A program made the position numbers and the translations under genes. From positions 1 to 7,498 of the forward strand of contig JBMNCO010000030.1 of NCBI GenBank assembly GCA_049366815.1: 7,498 bases of DNA, given 5' to 3'. The notes under the pieces were generated by a model. The model saw only the letters and a list, made by a program, of their open reading frames with translations, was not told the DNA's origin and searched no databases. Of the stretch, positions 1-7,498 are shown piece by piece (position 1 is the stretch's first letter; each line of letters begins with the position of its first letter). Source of the stretch: CAYNYM01 sp049366815 (GTDB lineage Bacteria > Desulfobacterota > DSM-4660 > Desulfatiglandales > HGW-15).

Positions 1-3000
1 ACGATCGCCTCCTCATCGATCAGGCGATCATGCAGCAGGTGGATCAATCCGGCGGATGGCCTTGCCCTGTAAATCCCGTACTCCGCACTCCTTTCCGGCT
101 CTACGCCCCGAAGGAAGATATAAAAGACACCCCCGAAACTTTTCTCATAATCATACCCGGGCAGCCGCAACCTCAAATACTGATCCAACGCCAGGGCATA
201 GATGAGATACTGAAGCGTGTACAGACCCTCTGCCATGGCCCGGTTCAGGCCCTCAGGACCGTACTCCCCGATGCCTTTCCCCAGGATATTGGACTTCCAG
301 TCCACCAGGTAGTAGCGGTCCCGGAAGAGGAAGACCAGGTCTACGAACCCCCGCATGAAACCCCTTGTCGGCGCAAAGTCCAATGCCCCGATGGTCTCGG
401 GAAGGCTGCACGGCAAATCCCGGCCGGTTTCCTCCGAAAACAGGGATCTGAGGTCCTTGGGAGAAAGGGATCTGAGGGGAAATGTGAACTCGAGTTCGTT
501 TAACCGTTCACCGTGACCGATGTTTGACAGCCGGAGGTCTTTTAAGGCCGGATCCAGGGGAAGGGCGAGCACCCTATTGATCATGGCGACAACGGTTTCC
601 CTCCACGCGTCATCAAAACCGTAGGCCCGGAGCTTTTCCGTGACCAGGGTCTCTTTATGCTCAGCCCCTTTTGATCTGAAGTCCAGGTGTTCGAAGATAT
701 CGTGGAAGAATAGTCCGGCCTTTGTCCCGCCCGGAAAGGAAAAGATGTCCCGCAGCCCGCCCCCTTTCTCTTCGCCCTTACCCTGTCCCGGTACAAATGC
801 TTCTGCCGCGCCTCTTGAATCCCAATCCGTCGCTTCTTCACGGATGGGACCGGATGTGAGGGATGAAAAGCTCGACAATCCCCATCGCCGGTCCACTTTT
901 CCGGAAAAGGCCCTGTGGGAAAGGTGGACCGATTTCTGAGCCCCGGACCGGTACTTTTCGCCCTCGCCCTCGGGCATCTCAACCAGACGGACGGCCTTTC
1001 CCGCACTTTCCGCAAGGCGCTCAACCGCCTCAAACAGGGCGTCATCGCTCAGTTTGGTGACATGTTCCCCGGTCGCTCCAACAATGTCCGCCCCCCGGAT
1101 AGGGCCGGGTGGGTAAAAGAGGTAGGCCGGAGCAGAGGTCTCGCTCTCATTGAACCGACCCCAGACCAGATAGCACCGACACTTGGCCCGGGTGAGTCCC
1201 ACATAGAGCAATCGGAGATTTTCCGCCAGGATCTCGTTCTCGGCAAGAACACGGTGCCGGGCCATATCCTCCGAACCCAAGTCCAGGGTGAGCTTCATGT
1301 CCTCCAGGTCATCGTGGAACATGACGGGCTGGCTGGATTGCCGGACCCTGCTCCCGCCCCAGTGAAAGGGACAGAAGACCACCGGGTATTCGAGGCCCTT
1401 GCTCTTGTGGGTGGTGACCAACTTGACGGCGTTCTCGTCACTCTCCAGGCGGAGGGGATGTTCCGTCCTCCCCGGATTGTCCGCATCCCGCTGTTCCGCC
1501 AGCCACTTGAGCAGACCCGTCATGCTGGTCTTGTTTTTGACCGATACCCTGTGAAGCACCTCCCCTATATGGAGCAGATTTGTGGTGCGGCGCTCCCCGT
1601 CACCGTACCCCATGAGACGTTCGAGGCACCCCTCCCCGGACAACAGGGCGCGGAACATCTGGATAAAGCCCCTTTCCTTCCAGAGATCGTGATAGGCCCT
1701 GAACCGGATACCCCGTCTCTCCCACAGTGTTCCTTCCCTCGCCATGAGTTCCAGGGATTCCCCGCTGACACCCAGCAGATCCGTTGCGAGTGCCGCCCGT
1801 AACAGGGCTTCGTCGCCGGGCTCGGTAACAACGGCCAGCACCCTCTCCATCTCCTGGGCCTCATGGGAATCAAAGAGGTCACCACCTGCCTGCAGTACGC
1901 TCGGGATATGGAGAGCGGAAAGGGCCGATTGAACCAAGCGCGCCTCGGCGTTCGTTCTGACCAGCACTGCGATATCGCCCGCTTGAAGGGACCTCTCATT
2001 GAGCAGCACACGGTGATCCCTTCCGAGACGAACCAGCCGTGAGATCTCCCCGGCCACGGCCTCTGGAATCAGGTCCCTTGCCCTGTTCTTGGAAATGGGC
2101 TTCCCCGGGTCCACGTGTTTCCGTGCGTCAACGTACCAGAGGTGAAGGGCCTCTTCTTCCCGCCCGTCCACCCGCAGGACCATGCGTTCCCCGCCTTCGG
2201 CCGGTGTCGCCGGTTCAAAGGGGATCTCATTAAACACAAAGGGATTCTCGTTATTTTTAAAGATCGTATTGACGGCCTGGATCAGTGCCGGTTCCGAACG
2301 CCAGTTCTCCCCGAGGGTGTACATCGAGCCCGCGTCGCGAGAGGCCTGGATATAGGTGAAAATGTCTGCGCCGCGAAAACCGTATATGGCCTGTTTGGGG
2401 TCACCGATGAGAAAGAGGCCGTTCTTCGCCCGGCCGAAGGCGGTCCGGAAGATGGCATACTGCACCGGGTCCGTATCCTGAAATTCGTCGATCAGTGCAA
2501 CCTTGAATTTCAGGCCGAGAAGTCTTGAAAGCCTTGGGCCGCCATCACCCGCCAGGGCGCCTTTCACGCCCGTCAGGAGGTCATCGAACGATTGGACATT
2601 CCGCTCTTGTTTCCTGATCCCGAGCTCCTGCCGCACATAGGAAAAAAGATGTGACTTCAAAGCCAGTAATCGTTCCTTATAATCCGTTTCAAGGGCCTCC
2701 TGCGAGGATCTCAGGGCTTCGCAGGCCCGAAAAAAGGGGTGTTCGGGTGGTGTGCCTCCTTTTTTGAGCGAACCTTCAAGTTCTTTTTTGGTAAATTTCT
2801 CGAACCCCATGAAAAGCAGAGGAAACGGGCCACTGCTCAGCCAGGCGTCCATGAGGTTCACCCACACCGGTATCTTCTCGATCCCGTACTTTACCCGGCT
2901 CAAATCCTTGTGGTCGCAGAGGATCGTTGCGACCTCTTCCCGTGCTGACGGCCACATCCCTTTGACCTCAGAGAAGGCCTTCAGGTAATCCCCTTCCTTG

Positions 3001-3632
3001 TTTGATGGATCCGGGAGGCGGTCCCATTGCGGAACGACCTCTAGATAGGGCAAAGAGACCCGGTTGGAAAGGAGCCCTAACAGATCACCAGGGCTGAAGC
3101 CCTTTTCAAGGGCAAAGGCCACAAACATGGGTGAGGCCTCGTAGAAATGCCTGCGCCAGAAGTCATCGACGATGTCCCTTTTCAACTCTTCCTGGTCGGT
3201 CACCAGTTCCGTGTCAAACAGAATGCCGCTCTCAAAGGCATTTTCCTGAAGTACCCGCCTGCAAAAACCGTGAATGGTAAAGACAGCGGCCCTGTCAAAT
3301 CCTCTGACGGCCTCCCTCAATCTCGTGATGCCCCGTGAATCGCATCCATGCCTGCGGACCAACTCATCGAGAAAGACATCTTCGCTTCCGCCCCTTAAAA
3401 AGGCCTCCAGACCCTCCCGGAGCCTCCGGCGAAGCCTGTCCCGAAGCTCGGCCGTTGCCGCCTCCGTGAAGGTGACGACCAGGATGTCCTGGATGTCAAG
3501 ACCCCGTTCCAGGATGAGCCTCAGAATGAGACCGATCATGGCATAGGTCTTCCCCGTGCCGGCACTGGCCTCAATCAGGTTTACCCCCTCGAGGGGCGCG
3601 TTCAGGAGATCGAATGGTTTAAATGATTTCAT
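1..3632 (-). CDS. recB: RecB, helicase/nuclease subunit of RecBCD (C-terminus cut by window edge)
   Basis: RecB is the 3'-to-5' SF1 helicase and the only nuclease of RecBCD, which resects double-strand breaks and loads RecA. I read all 1210 codons and found no stop or frameshift. Walker A is EASAGTGKT (residues 21-29, Lys28), followed by FTEAATAEL, TIHGFC (119-124), motif II DEFQDTDPVQ (382-391), DPKQAIYGFRGADIF (411-425), NWRS, motif IV DIAVLVRTNAEAR (553-565), motif V TTHKSKGLEYP (740-750) and motif VI LRLLYVGLTRAK (806-817). The nuclease domain keeps His977, Asp1098 (GFVDLVF), Asp1111 and Lys1113 (DWKSN), and Gln1141/Tyr1145, each matching E. coli H956, D1067, D1080, K1082, Q1110 and Y1114 from memory. 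The last visible part (YIFLRGV, then RPSAGLI) resembles the extreme C-terminus of E. coli RecB (1180 aa), so few residues should be missing. The ATG at 3632 is forced: an in-frame TAG lies three codons upstream. Its Shine-Dalgarno is poor. The family call is near certain. Confidence 0.98.
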   Translation of the reverse strand, partial: MKSFKPFDLLNAPLEGVNLIEASAGTGKTYAMIGLILRLILERGLDIQDILVVTFTEAATAELRDRLRRRLREGLEAFLRGGSEDVFLDELVRRHGCDSRGITRLREAVRGFDRAAVFTIHGFCRRVLQENAFESGILFDTELVTDQEELKRDIVDDFWRRHFYEASPMFVAFALEKGFSPGDLLGLLSNRVSLPYLEVVPQWDRLPDPSNKEGDYLKAFSEVKGMWPSAREEVATILCDHKDLSRVKYGIEKIPVWVNLMDAWLSSGPFPLLFMGFEKFTKKELEGSLKKGGTPPEHPFFRACEALRSSQEALETDYKERLLALKSHLFSYVRQELGIRKQERNVQSFDDLLTGVKGALAGDGGPRLSRLLGLKFKVALIDEFQDTDPVQYAIFRTAFGRAKNGLFLIGDPKQAIYGFRGADIFTYIQASRDAGSMYTLGENWRSEPALIQAVNTIFKNNENPFVFNEIPFEPATPAEGGERMVLRVDGREEEALHLWYVDARKHVDPGKPISKNRARDLIPEAVAGEISRLVRLGRDHRVLLNERSLQAGDIAVLVRTNAEARLVQSALSALHIPSVLQAGGDLFDSHEAQEMERVLAVVTEPGDEALLRAALATDLLGVSGESLELMAREGTLWERRGIRFRAYHDLWKERGFIQMFRALLSGEGCLERLMGYGDGERRTTNLLHIGEVLHRVSVKNKTSMTGLLKWLAEQRDADNPGRTEHPLRLESDENAVKLVTTHKSKGLEYPVVFCPFHWGGSRVRQSSQPVMFHDDLEDMKLTLDLGSEDMARHRVLAENEILAENLRLLYVGLTRAKCRCYLVWGRFNESETSAPAYLFYPPGPIRGADIVGATGEHVTKLSDDALFEAVERLAESAGKAVRLVEMPEGEGEKYRSGAQKSVHLSHRAFSGKVDRRWGLSSFSSLTSGPIREEATDWDSRGAAEAFVPGQGKGEEKGGGLRDIFSFPGGTKAGLFFHDIFEHLDFRSKGAEHKETLVTEKLRAYGFDDAWRETVVAMINRVLALPLDPALKDLRLSNIGHGERLNELEFTFPLRSLSPKDLRSLFSEETGRDLPCSLPETIGALDFAPTRGFMRGFVDLVFLFRDRYYLVDWKSNILGKGIGEYGPEGLNRAMAEGLYTLQYLIYALALDQYLRLRLPGYDYEKSFGGVFYIFLRGVEPERSAEYGIYRARPSAGLIHLLHDRLIDEEAI

Positions 3633-3849
3633 GAGGTTCTAACAATCCCGTACACGTAAATCTCTTCCATGCCCCCTCGTTTTTAAAAAGAGACTCCCCG
3701 GCCAAAATCGCCAGGCTTTTCCAAACGGATGGACTCATACCAAAAAAGGCAGGCATCCTCTGTTTGCTCTGGGACTCTAGTGAGCGCAGCGAGCGGGCGT
3801 GAGAAACAATAAATGCAAAGGGAACGTCTTACATAGCTAAAAACACACT
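3633..3849. other. recC-recB spacer, no convincing gene
   Basis: This 217-bp stretch separates the recC stop from the recB start. I found no tRNA, no strong sigma-70 promoter on the minus strand and no GC-rich hairpin followed by a T-tract after recC, so read-through from recC into recB is plausible but unproven. The middle holds a GC-rich tract at 3781-3802 with GAGCG twice, flanked by A+T-rich DNA. A 45-codon minus-strand open frame (3619-3756) overlaps the recB start by 14 bases; I do not call it a gene. The length is unusual for two subunits of one complex that are often tightly coupled, and could reflect a small inserted repeat. That is inference. Confidence 0.6.
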
Positions 3850-6800
3850 TTAATTAACTTTATTCCAGTGTTTTAAGATGGGTTTAAACACAGCGAGGGC
3901 CAGGTGTTCGAAGTCCCCGTCCAGGGGATCGACCTCACCGAAACAGCGTCGATAGTATGGGTCCTCCATCTCTCCCCGGGAATATTCGCCCCCTTCCCAC
4001 ACCTTCCGGGCCTTTCCATAGGCCTCTTGATGTCCTTTCTTCTTCTCCAGAACTTCCCTTGCAAAGACCCAGGCCGATTCAGGGAAGAATCGAACCGGGC
4101 GCATGAGCCCCTCCCAGTAGGTCTTGAGGAGAAAGGACAAGATCCCCTCACTTCCTTCAACCGGCGCAAGAGTCCAGATAATCCAATCGGAATCCTTGCG
4201 TTTTTCCGGGTTAAGCCCTGCGAGCACACTGGTCCTGGGATAGATCCCCTCCCCTGCGATGTTCAGGACCAGATGGTCGAGCCACAGCCTGAGCAGATCC
4301 CGGGCCTTCAGCCTGGCATAGCGATATTGAAGGAGGCCTTCCCCGTAGAATGGTCCTATCCGCCCCGTGATCCTGAACCCTGAATGGCTGAGCTCCAACT
4401 CCAGGGGTTCTGGCCCCTTCATGATTCTCAGTGAATCGAGTTTGCCGGTAAAGGCTTCGATCTCCCGGGCCATGGTTTCGAACAAGACCTTTCCCACGCT
4501 CCCATGGGGAAGCCTGCCCGAGGCCCTCACCGCAGGCCATAGTTCCGCGAGCCTTTGTCCGCCCAGCCTCTTTTCGAACAAATGATTCTCAAGCGCATAG
4601 CGGTCCAGGCCCTTCAGCACAAAGGCCTCCCTCTCCTCAACGGCCCAGGAACGCTCCTCCAGTCGAATGCCCAGGCGTCTTGTGAGAAGTTCCTTTGCCG
4701 GGTTGGCGTAGAACCGCGCCAGGTCTCCAAGGCCCACCTCTTTCCACGCGTCCTCCGGTGCCTGAAGGCCCTCTGAAACGAACGGTGTGGGATTCCGGGA
4801 GGGCGCCGACAGCCTCCGGGCGGCCTCACAGTTTTCCCGGGAATAGCTGAAAAGCCTTCCGCCCGTCCTGAAGTACTCGGGGCTGAAGGCCTGGATCCGG
4901 TGTCGGATCACGATATGATCGAGAAGGTTCCCGTCGGCCATGTCAAATCCCTCCTCCGCATAGTCCAGGACTTCGCTGACCAGCACAGAGGGCGGCACGG
5001 AGGTGTTGTCCTGGATGTCCTGTCCCACGTAGCTGATGTAGAGGGTCTCCCTGGCCGAGACCAGGCCCTCGAGGAAGATATAACGGTCATCGTTTCGGCG
5101 GGAACGATCTCCGGGCCTGGGTCGCCTCGCCATGAGATCGAACCCCAAGGGCCGGGACTGGCGGGGGTAGGAATCTCCGTTCATGCCCACAAGACCAATG
5201 ACCCTGAAAGGAATGCTCCGCATGGGCAGCATGGCGCAGAATGTCACCCCTCCGCTCAAAAACCCGACGCCGAACCCCTGCCGCTCAAAGGATTTGTCCA
5301 GATACCATTTGATCAGGGGCAGGTCCAGGGCCTCCCGGAATTCGAGCCCCCCGGAGACAAAGATGTCGGCCAGATCGTTGACGACTTTCCTCACGGCCTG
5401 AAACTCCCTTTCCGATTCATCATCACCGGTAAAAAAGGCATCAAGGATCCCCATGAGGGTCTCTGTCCAGGCCATAGGCTCCCTGGGTGTTTCAAGGGCC
5501 TGGACCTTTTCGAAAAGACGGGATGCAAAGTCAAGAAAGGCCCCCAGGACCAAGGCATGTTCTCCTTCGATCAGATCATAGGGCAGGACACCCCCAAACA
5601 CCCGCTCCTCTTTGCCCGGAAGGGCGTAACCCAGGAGGAGTCGATCGAGCCCCGCCTCCCAGGTGTTGTCCCGAAATCCCGGGAGCCCTAGATCCGCCCG
5701 GGTCTTTTCGCTGATCCCCCAACGGATGCCTGCGTCTCTCACCCACTGCCGGATGATGTCCAGGTCCGTTTCCTGAAGGCCGAACCGGCGCTGCACCGCC
5801 GGCGATTCCAGGATGCCCAGGACCCGGGAGGCCCCGTAGCGCCCGCCCTGCAGACCGAGGATGGACATAAAGGTTCCTATGATTCCGCTCTCGTGCCGAA
5901 TGCTTCGGTCTGCGATGCTGAAGGGGATCCAGCGTGGATCGTCTTTCGGGATATCGAACACCGCCTGTATGTAGGGGGCATAGGCCTCAATGTCCGGAGT
6001 CATCACCAGGATGTCTCCGGGCGCAAGACCCTTCTGTCTATCGAACAGGTCCAGGAGGCGGTCCTGTAAGGCCTCCATCTCGCGCATGGGGCTGTGGCAG
6101 GAGTGGATCTGGAGGGAATGGTCATTCTCAGAGAGGATCTTTTTCCCTTTACCTTCGGCCGCCCTTTCCCGCAGATTGAGGATATCCGACTGAATGCAGG
6201 AGAGCAGGGTCTCCTCCCCCGGATCCACAAAGGAGGAAAACTCCTCCCCCTCCAGTTCCTGGACCAGATCCAGAAAATCCCGGCCCAGGGCGCCCATGGA
6301 GGAAAGCAGGCTGTTTCCCTTCTCCATGTGAAGTTCCGGGGCCTGTTCCGGTGGGACCTTTTTGGCGGCCCCGGTGCGTTTGATCTCCCATCCGCTGAGG
6401 ATATCTCCCCAGTACTCCCTGCAGGGATTCATAAGAAAGAGATTGACTTCAGAGAATCGGGACAGCGTGGAAAGGACCTTCATGTGAAATACGGGCAGGG
6501 CCGAAATTCCAAAGACAGCCACCCGTTCTGGGAAGTCTTCGGGACCGAGCTTCGAATTCCCCATTGTGCCGTGAAAGATCCGGGCCAGTGCGGCCCGGTG
6601 CCGCCCTTCGTGCCCATGAACCAGTTCGCGCCAGAGAACGGCCTGCCAGTGGGTCCCGTGCCCCTGTTCCCACCGGCCAACCATCTCAGGCCGGAACAGG
6701 AGGTACTGGTCAAAGAGGTCCGCGATGCGCCCTGAGAGTTGCAGCCGCTTGAGAATCGCGCCCTTTTGTCCGAGATAGGTCCCGAGTCCCTCAAACCCGG

Positions 6801-7119
6801 GTCTGTGAATGAGATCAGGCAGCCGCTTCATGATGCGCCAGGTCAGGATGTCCGGGTCAAAGGGGGAGCGCTCGGGCGTTTCAGGGGCGATTCTCCGGAA
6901 CATGTCCCGCACAAAGGCATTGGGAAAGGGAAAGGCGTAATTGGCGGCAACGCCGTGGTATCGGGCCAGTTCCATGGAGATCCACCGCTCCATACCGCGG
7001 CTCTGGACCAGGATGGTTTCCTTTTCCAGAGGGGAAGACAAGGGCGTGCGCAGGACCTCGGCCAGGGCCCTCGCGAGGATTTCCATCCGGTTGCTCGTGA
7101 AAAGTCTGATGCCTGCCAT
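3850..7119 (-). CDS. recC: RecC, scaffold and Chi-recognition subunit of RecBCD
   Basis: RecC holds RecB and RecD together, splits the duplex and scans the 3' strand for Chi; it resembles a helicase but has no ATPase motif. The protein is 1089 aa (E. coli RecC is 1122) and collinear with the family. Landmarks are FTSNRMEIL (7-15), VQSRGMERW (38-46), AANYAFPFPNAF (58-69), ADLFDQYLLFRP (133-144), NPCREYWGDI (near 230), CHSPMREMEALQDRLL (from about 341), LPMRSIPF, GMNGDSYPRQ (645-654), LGFDLMARRP, GDRSRRNDDRYIFLE (about 670-684) and YISYVGQDIQDN. The nuclease-like C-terminal fold ends in FKPILKHWNKVN, so the gene is intact. The frame stays open to an ATG at 7245, but I chose ATG 7119 because MAGIRLFTSNR aligns with E. 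coli MLRVYHSNR and the extra 42 residues resemble nothing in the family. Neither start has a clear Shine-Dalgarno. Several predicted Chi-contact residues differ from E. coli (see findings). recB follows on the same strand after 217 bp. Confidence 0.97.
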   Translation of the reverse strand: MAGIRLFTSNRMEILARALAEVLRTPLSSPLEKETILVQSRGMERWISMELARYHGVAANYAFPFPNAFVRDMFRRIAPETPERSPFDPDILTWRIMKRLPDLIHRPGFEGLGTYLGQKGAILKRLQLSGRIADLFDQYLLFRPEMVGRWEQGHGTHWQAVLWRELVHGHEGRHRAALARIFHGTMGNSKLGPEDFPERVAVFGISALPVFHMKVLSTLSRFSEVNLFLMNPCREYWGDILSGWEIKRTGAAKKVPPEQAPELHMEKGNSLLSSMGALGRDFLDLVQELEGEEFSSFVDPGEETLLSCIQSDILNLRERAAEGKGKKILSENDHSLQIHSCHSPMREMEALQDRLLDLFDRQKGLAPGDILVMTPDIEAYAPYIQAVFDIPKDDPRWIPFSIADRSIRHESGIIGTFMSILGLQGGRYGASRVLGILESPAVQRRFGLQETDLDIIRQWVRDAGIRWGISEKTRADLGLPGFRDNTWEAGLDRLLLGYALPGKEERVFGGVLPYDLIEGEHALVLGAFLDFASRLFEKVQALETPREPMAWTETLMGILDAFFTGDDESEREFQAVRKVVNDLADIFVSGGLEFREALDLPLIKWYLDKSFERQGFGVGFLSGGVTFCAMLPMRSIPFRVIGLVGMNGDSYPRQSRPLGFDLMARRPRPGDRSRRNDDRYIFLEGLVSARETLYISYVGQDIQDNTSVPPSVLVSEVLDYAEEGFDMADGNLLDHIVIRHRIQAFSPEYFRTGGRLFSYSRENCEAARRLSAPSRNPTPFVSEGLQAPEDAWKEVGLGDLARFYANPAKELLTRRLGIRLEERSWAVEEREAFVLKGLDRYALENHLFEKRLGGQRLAELWPAVRASGRLPHGSVGKVLFETMAREIEAFTGKLDSLRIMKGPEPLELELSHSGFRITGRIGPFYGEGLLQYRYARLKARDLLRLWLDHLVLNIAGEGIYPRTSVLAGLNPEKRKDSDWIIWTLAPVEGSEGILSFLLKTYWEGLMRPVRFFPESAWVFAREVLEKKKGHQEAYGKARKVWEGGEYSRGEMEDPYYRRCFGEVDPLDGDFEHLALAVFKPILKHWNKVN

Positions 7120-7344
7120 GGGATACCCGGGGTTCCGTTTTCGATCGTCTGAAACCGAACCATACCCGAAAACGCCCGGCGAATCCAGAAGACTCTTTGC
7201 ACGCCCTGCCGACGTCACATGGCATACGGACCGGAATCTGCCCATAAGTCGGCGTGCGAAGTATTCCCCTGTCTGATCGAACCCTACGGACCTCCATGCC
7301 TTCCGGATCAGCCGCGCAAGAGGGCTTTTTTACCGATGAATAGA

Positions 7345-7369
7345 TGAGGCGGCACGTGCGAGAGCCTCA
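7345..7369. repeat. inverted repeat TGAGGC/GCCTCA with palindromic loop
   Basis: TGAGGC at 7345-7350 is perfectly complementary to GCCTCA at 7364-7369. The 13-base loop contains the 8-base palindrome GCACGTGC (7352-7359). On the minus strand the hairpin begins on the TGA that closes the open frame entering from the right edge, so it could be a weak terminator for that frame. No T-tract follows it directly. It could equally be a protein-binding site or chance. Confidence 0.35.
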
Positions 7370-7384
7370 ATTGCGTTTCCCGAC

Positions 7385-7427
7385 CCCGGCAAGGCCCCAC
7401 GCGAACGGGGTGATGCCTTCCACCGGG
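7385..7427. repeat. imperfect long hairpin, three stacked stems
   Basis: CCCGG (7385-7389) pairs with CCGGG (7423-7427), AAGGC (7391-7395) with GCCTT (7415-7419), and CCC (7396-7398) with GGG (7408-7410). That gives 13 base pairs interrupted by a 1x3 internal loop and a 4-base bulge (TGAT), with a terminal loop of about nine bases. The structure can form on either strand. No T-tract follows on either side, so it is not an ordinary intrinsic terminator. It may be a structured leader, a small palindromic repeat or a relic of a mobile element. The function is unknown. Confidence 0.45.
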
Positions 7428-7456
7428 CACAAAAAGTCTTTGAAAAGCCACTTAAA

Positions 7457-7468
7457 GTATTGTAATAC
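7457..7468. repeat. short A+T-rich palindrome GTATT-GT-AATAC
   Basis: This is a perfect 5-bp inverted repeat with a 2-base centre, the size of a small operator half-site pair. It overlaps TACAAT (minus strand, 7459-7464), the best -10-like hexamer upstream of recC. No matching -35 is visible, so its role as a regulatory site is speculative, and a 5-bp repeat can easily arise by chance. Confidence 0.25.
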
Positions 7469-7498
7469 AGAGACGAATCGTGCGATGTTTCGAATTTC

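Larger units (their letters stand above)
7120..7498. other. region upstream of recC, no recognised gene
   Basis: This region should hold the promoter and leader of recC if it heads the transcript. I see no good -35/-10 pair: the best -10-like hexamer on the minus strand is TACAAT (7459-7464), which has no matching -35. The stretch instead contains three inverted repeats (7345-7369, 7385-7427, 7457-7468). Two minus-strand frames are open from the right edge, one ending in TGA at 7367 (43 codons) and one in TAA at 7330 (55 codons). Neither resembles a protein family I know. A frame continuous with recC (7120-7245) is also open but does not look like RecC. Confidence 0.5.

Noticed and set aside
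915..1802. Plus-strand 295-codon open frame
   Set aside because: It lies entirely antisense to the conserved helicase motifs V-VI and the linker of recB. In G+C-rich coding DNA such antisense frames are common, and its peptide has no recognisable features.
3733..3765. Minus-strand T-run (TGCCTTTTTTGG) as a recC terminator
   Set aside because: No adequate GC-rich stem precedes the T-run, so intrinsic termination is not supported.
4900..5691. Plus-strand 263-codon open frame
   Set aside because: Antisense to the best-conserved part of recC (GMNGDSYPRQ, NDDRYIFLE); a shadow frame.
6094..6735. Plus-strand 213-codon open frame
   Set aside because: Antisense to recC, with no independent coding signal.
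7120..7245. 42-residue N-terminal extension of RecC from the ATG at 7245
   Set aside because: The family begins with the motif seen at 7119. The extension has no similarity to RecC and no Shine-Dalgarno site; I treat it as upstream leader that happens to be open.
7310..7331. Possible plus-strand terminator (AGCC...GGCT followed by six T)
   Set aside because: The stem is only four base pairs with a long loop, and no plus-strand gene ends before it.
1..7498. CRISPR array, tRNA/rRNA, insertion sequence or defence system
   Set aside because: No spaced direct repeats, no cloverleaf or rRNA segments, no transposase-like frame; both large genes are standard RecBCD subunits.

Overview
The window is almost filled by two adjacent minus-strand genes for the RecBCD recombinational-repair helicase/nuclease. 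recC is complete (start 7119, stop at 3850). recB begins at 3632 and runs off the left edge. It has 1210 whole codons here and the reading frame is unbroken, so only a short C-terminal tail should be missing. Both proteins match the enterobacterial RecC and RecB families along their whole length. RecB keeps every helicase motif and all the nuclease metal-binding residues, so it looks catalytically competent. RecC keeps its conserved scaffold motifs, but several positions that contact Chi in the E. coli enzyme differ.

Layout, left to right: recB (1-3632, minus); a 217-bp spacer (3633-3849) with no convincing gene or promoter; recC (3850-7119, minus); then about 380 bp upstream of recC (7120-7498). 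That last stretch has no recognised gene but contains several inverted repeats and an open frame running in from the right edge. Transcription runs right to left, recC then recB. recD is expected just beyond the left edge but cannot be seen. The peptidase gene ptrA, which lies between recC and recB in E. coli, is absent here.

The DNA is G+C-rich by eye, and the proteins are clearly bacterial, divergent from but collinear with E. coli. I lean towards a Desulfobacterota (former deltaproteobacterial) genome or a similar Gram-negative lineage. That is an impression from protein style only; no taxonomic marker is present.

The gene content is core DNA repair, and I find no evidence of an undescribed multi-gene system. 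The most interesting signal is the substitution pattern at the predicted Chi-reading surface of RecC. Next are the structured, gene-poor DNA upstream of recC and the odd spacer between the two genes.
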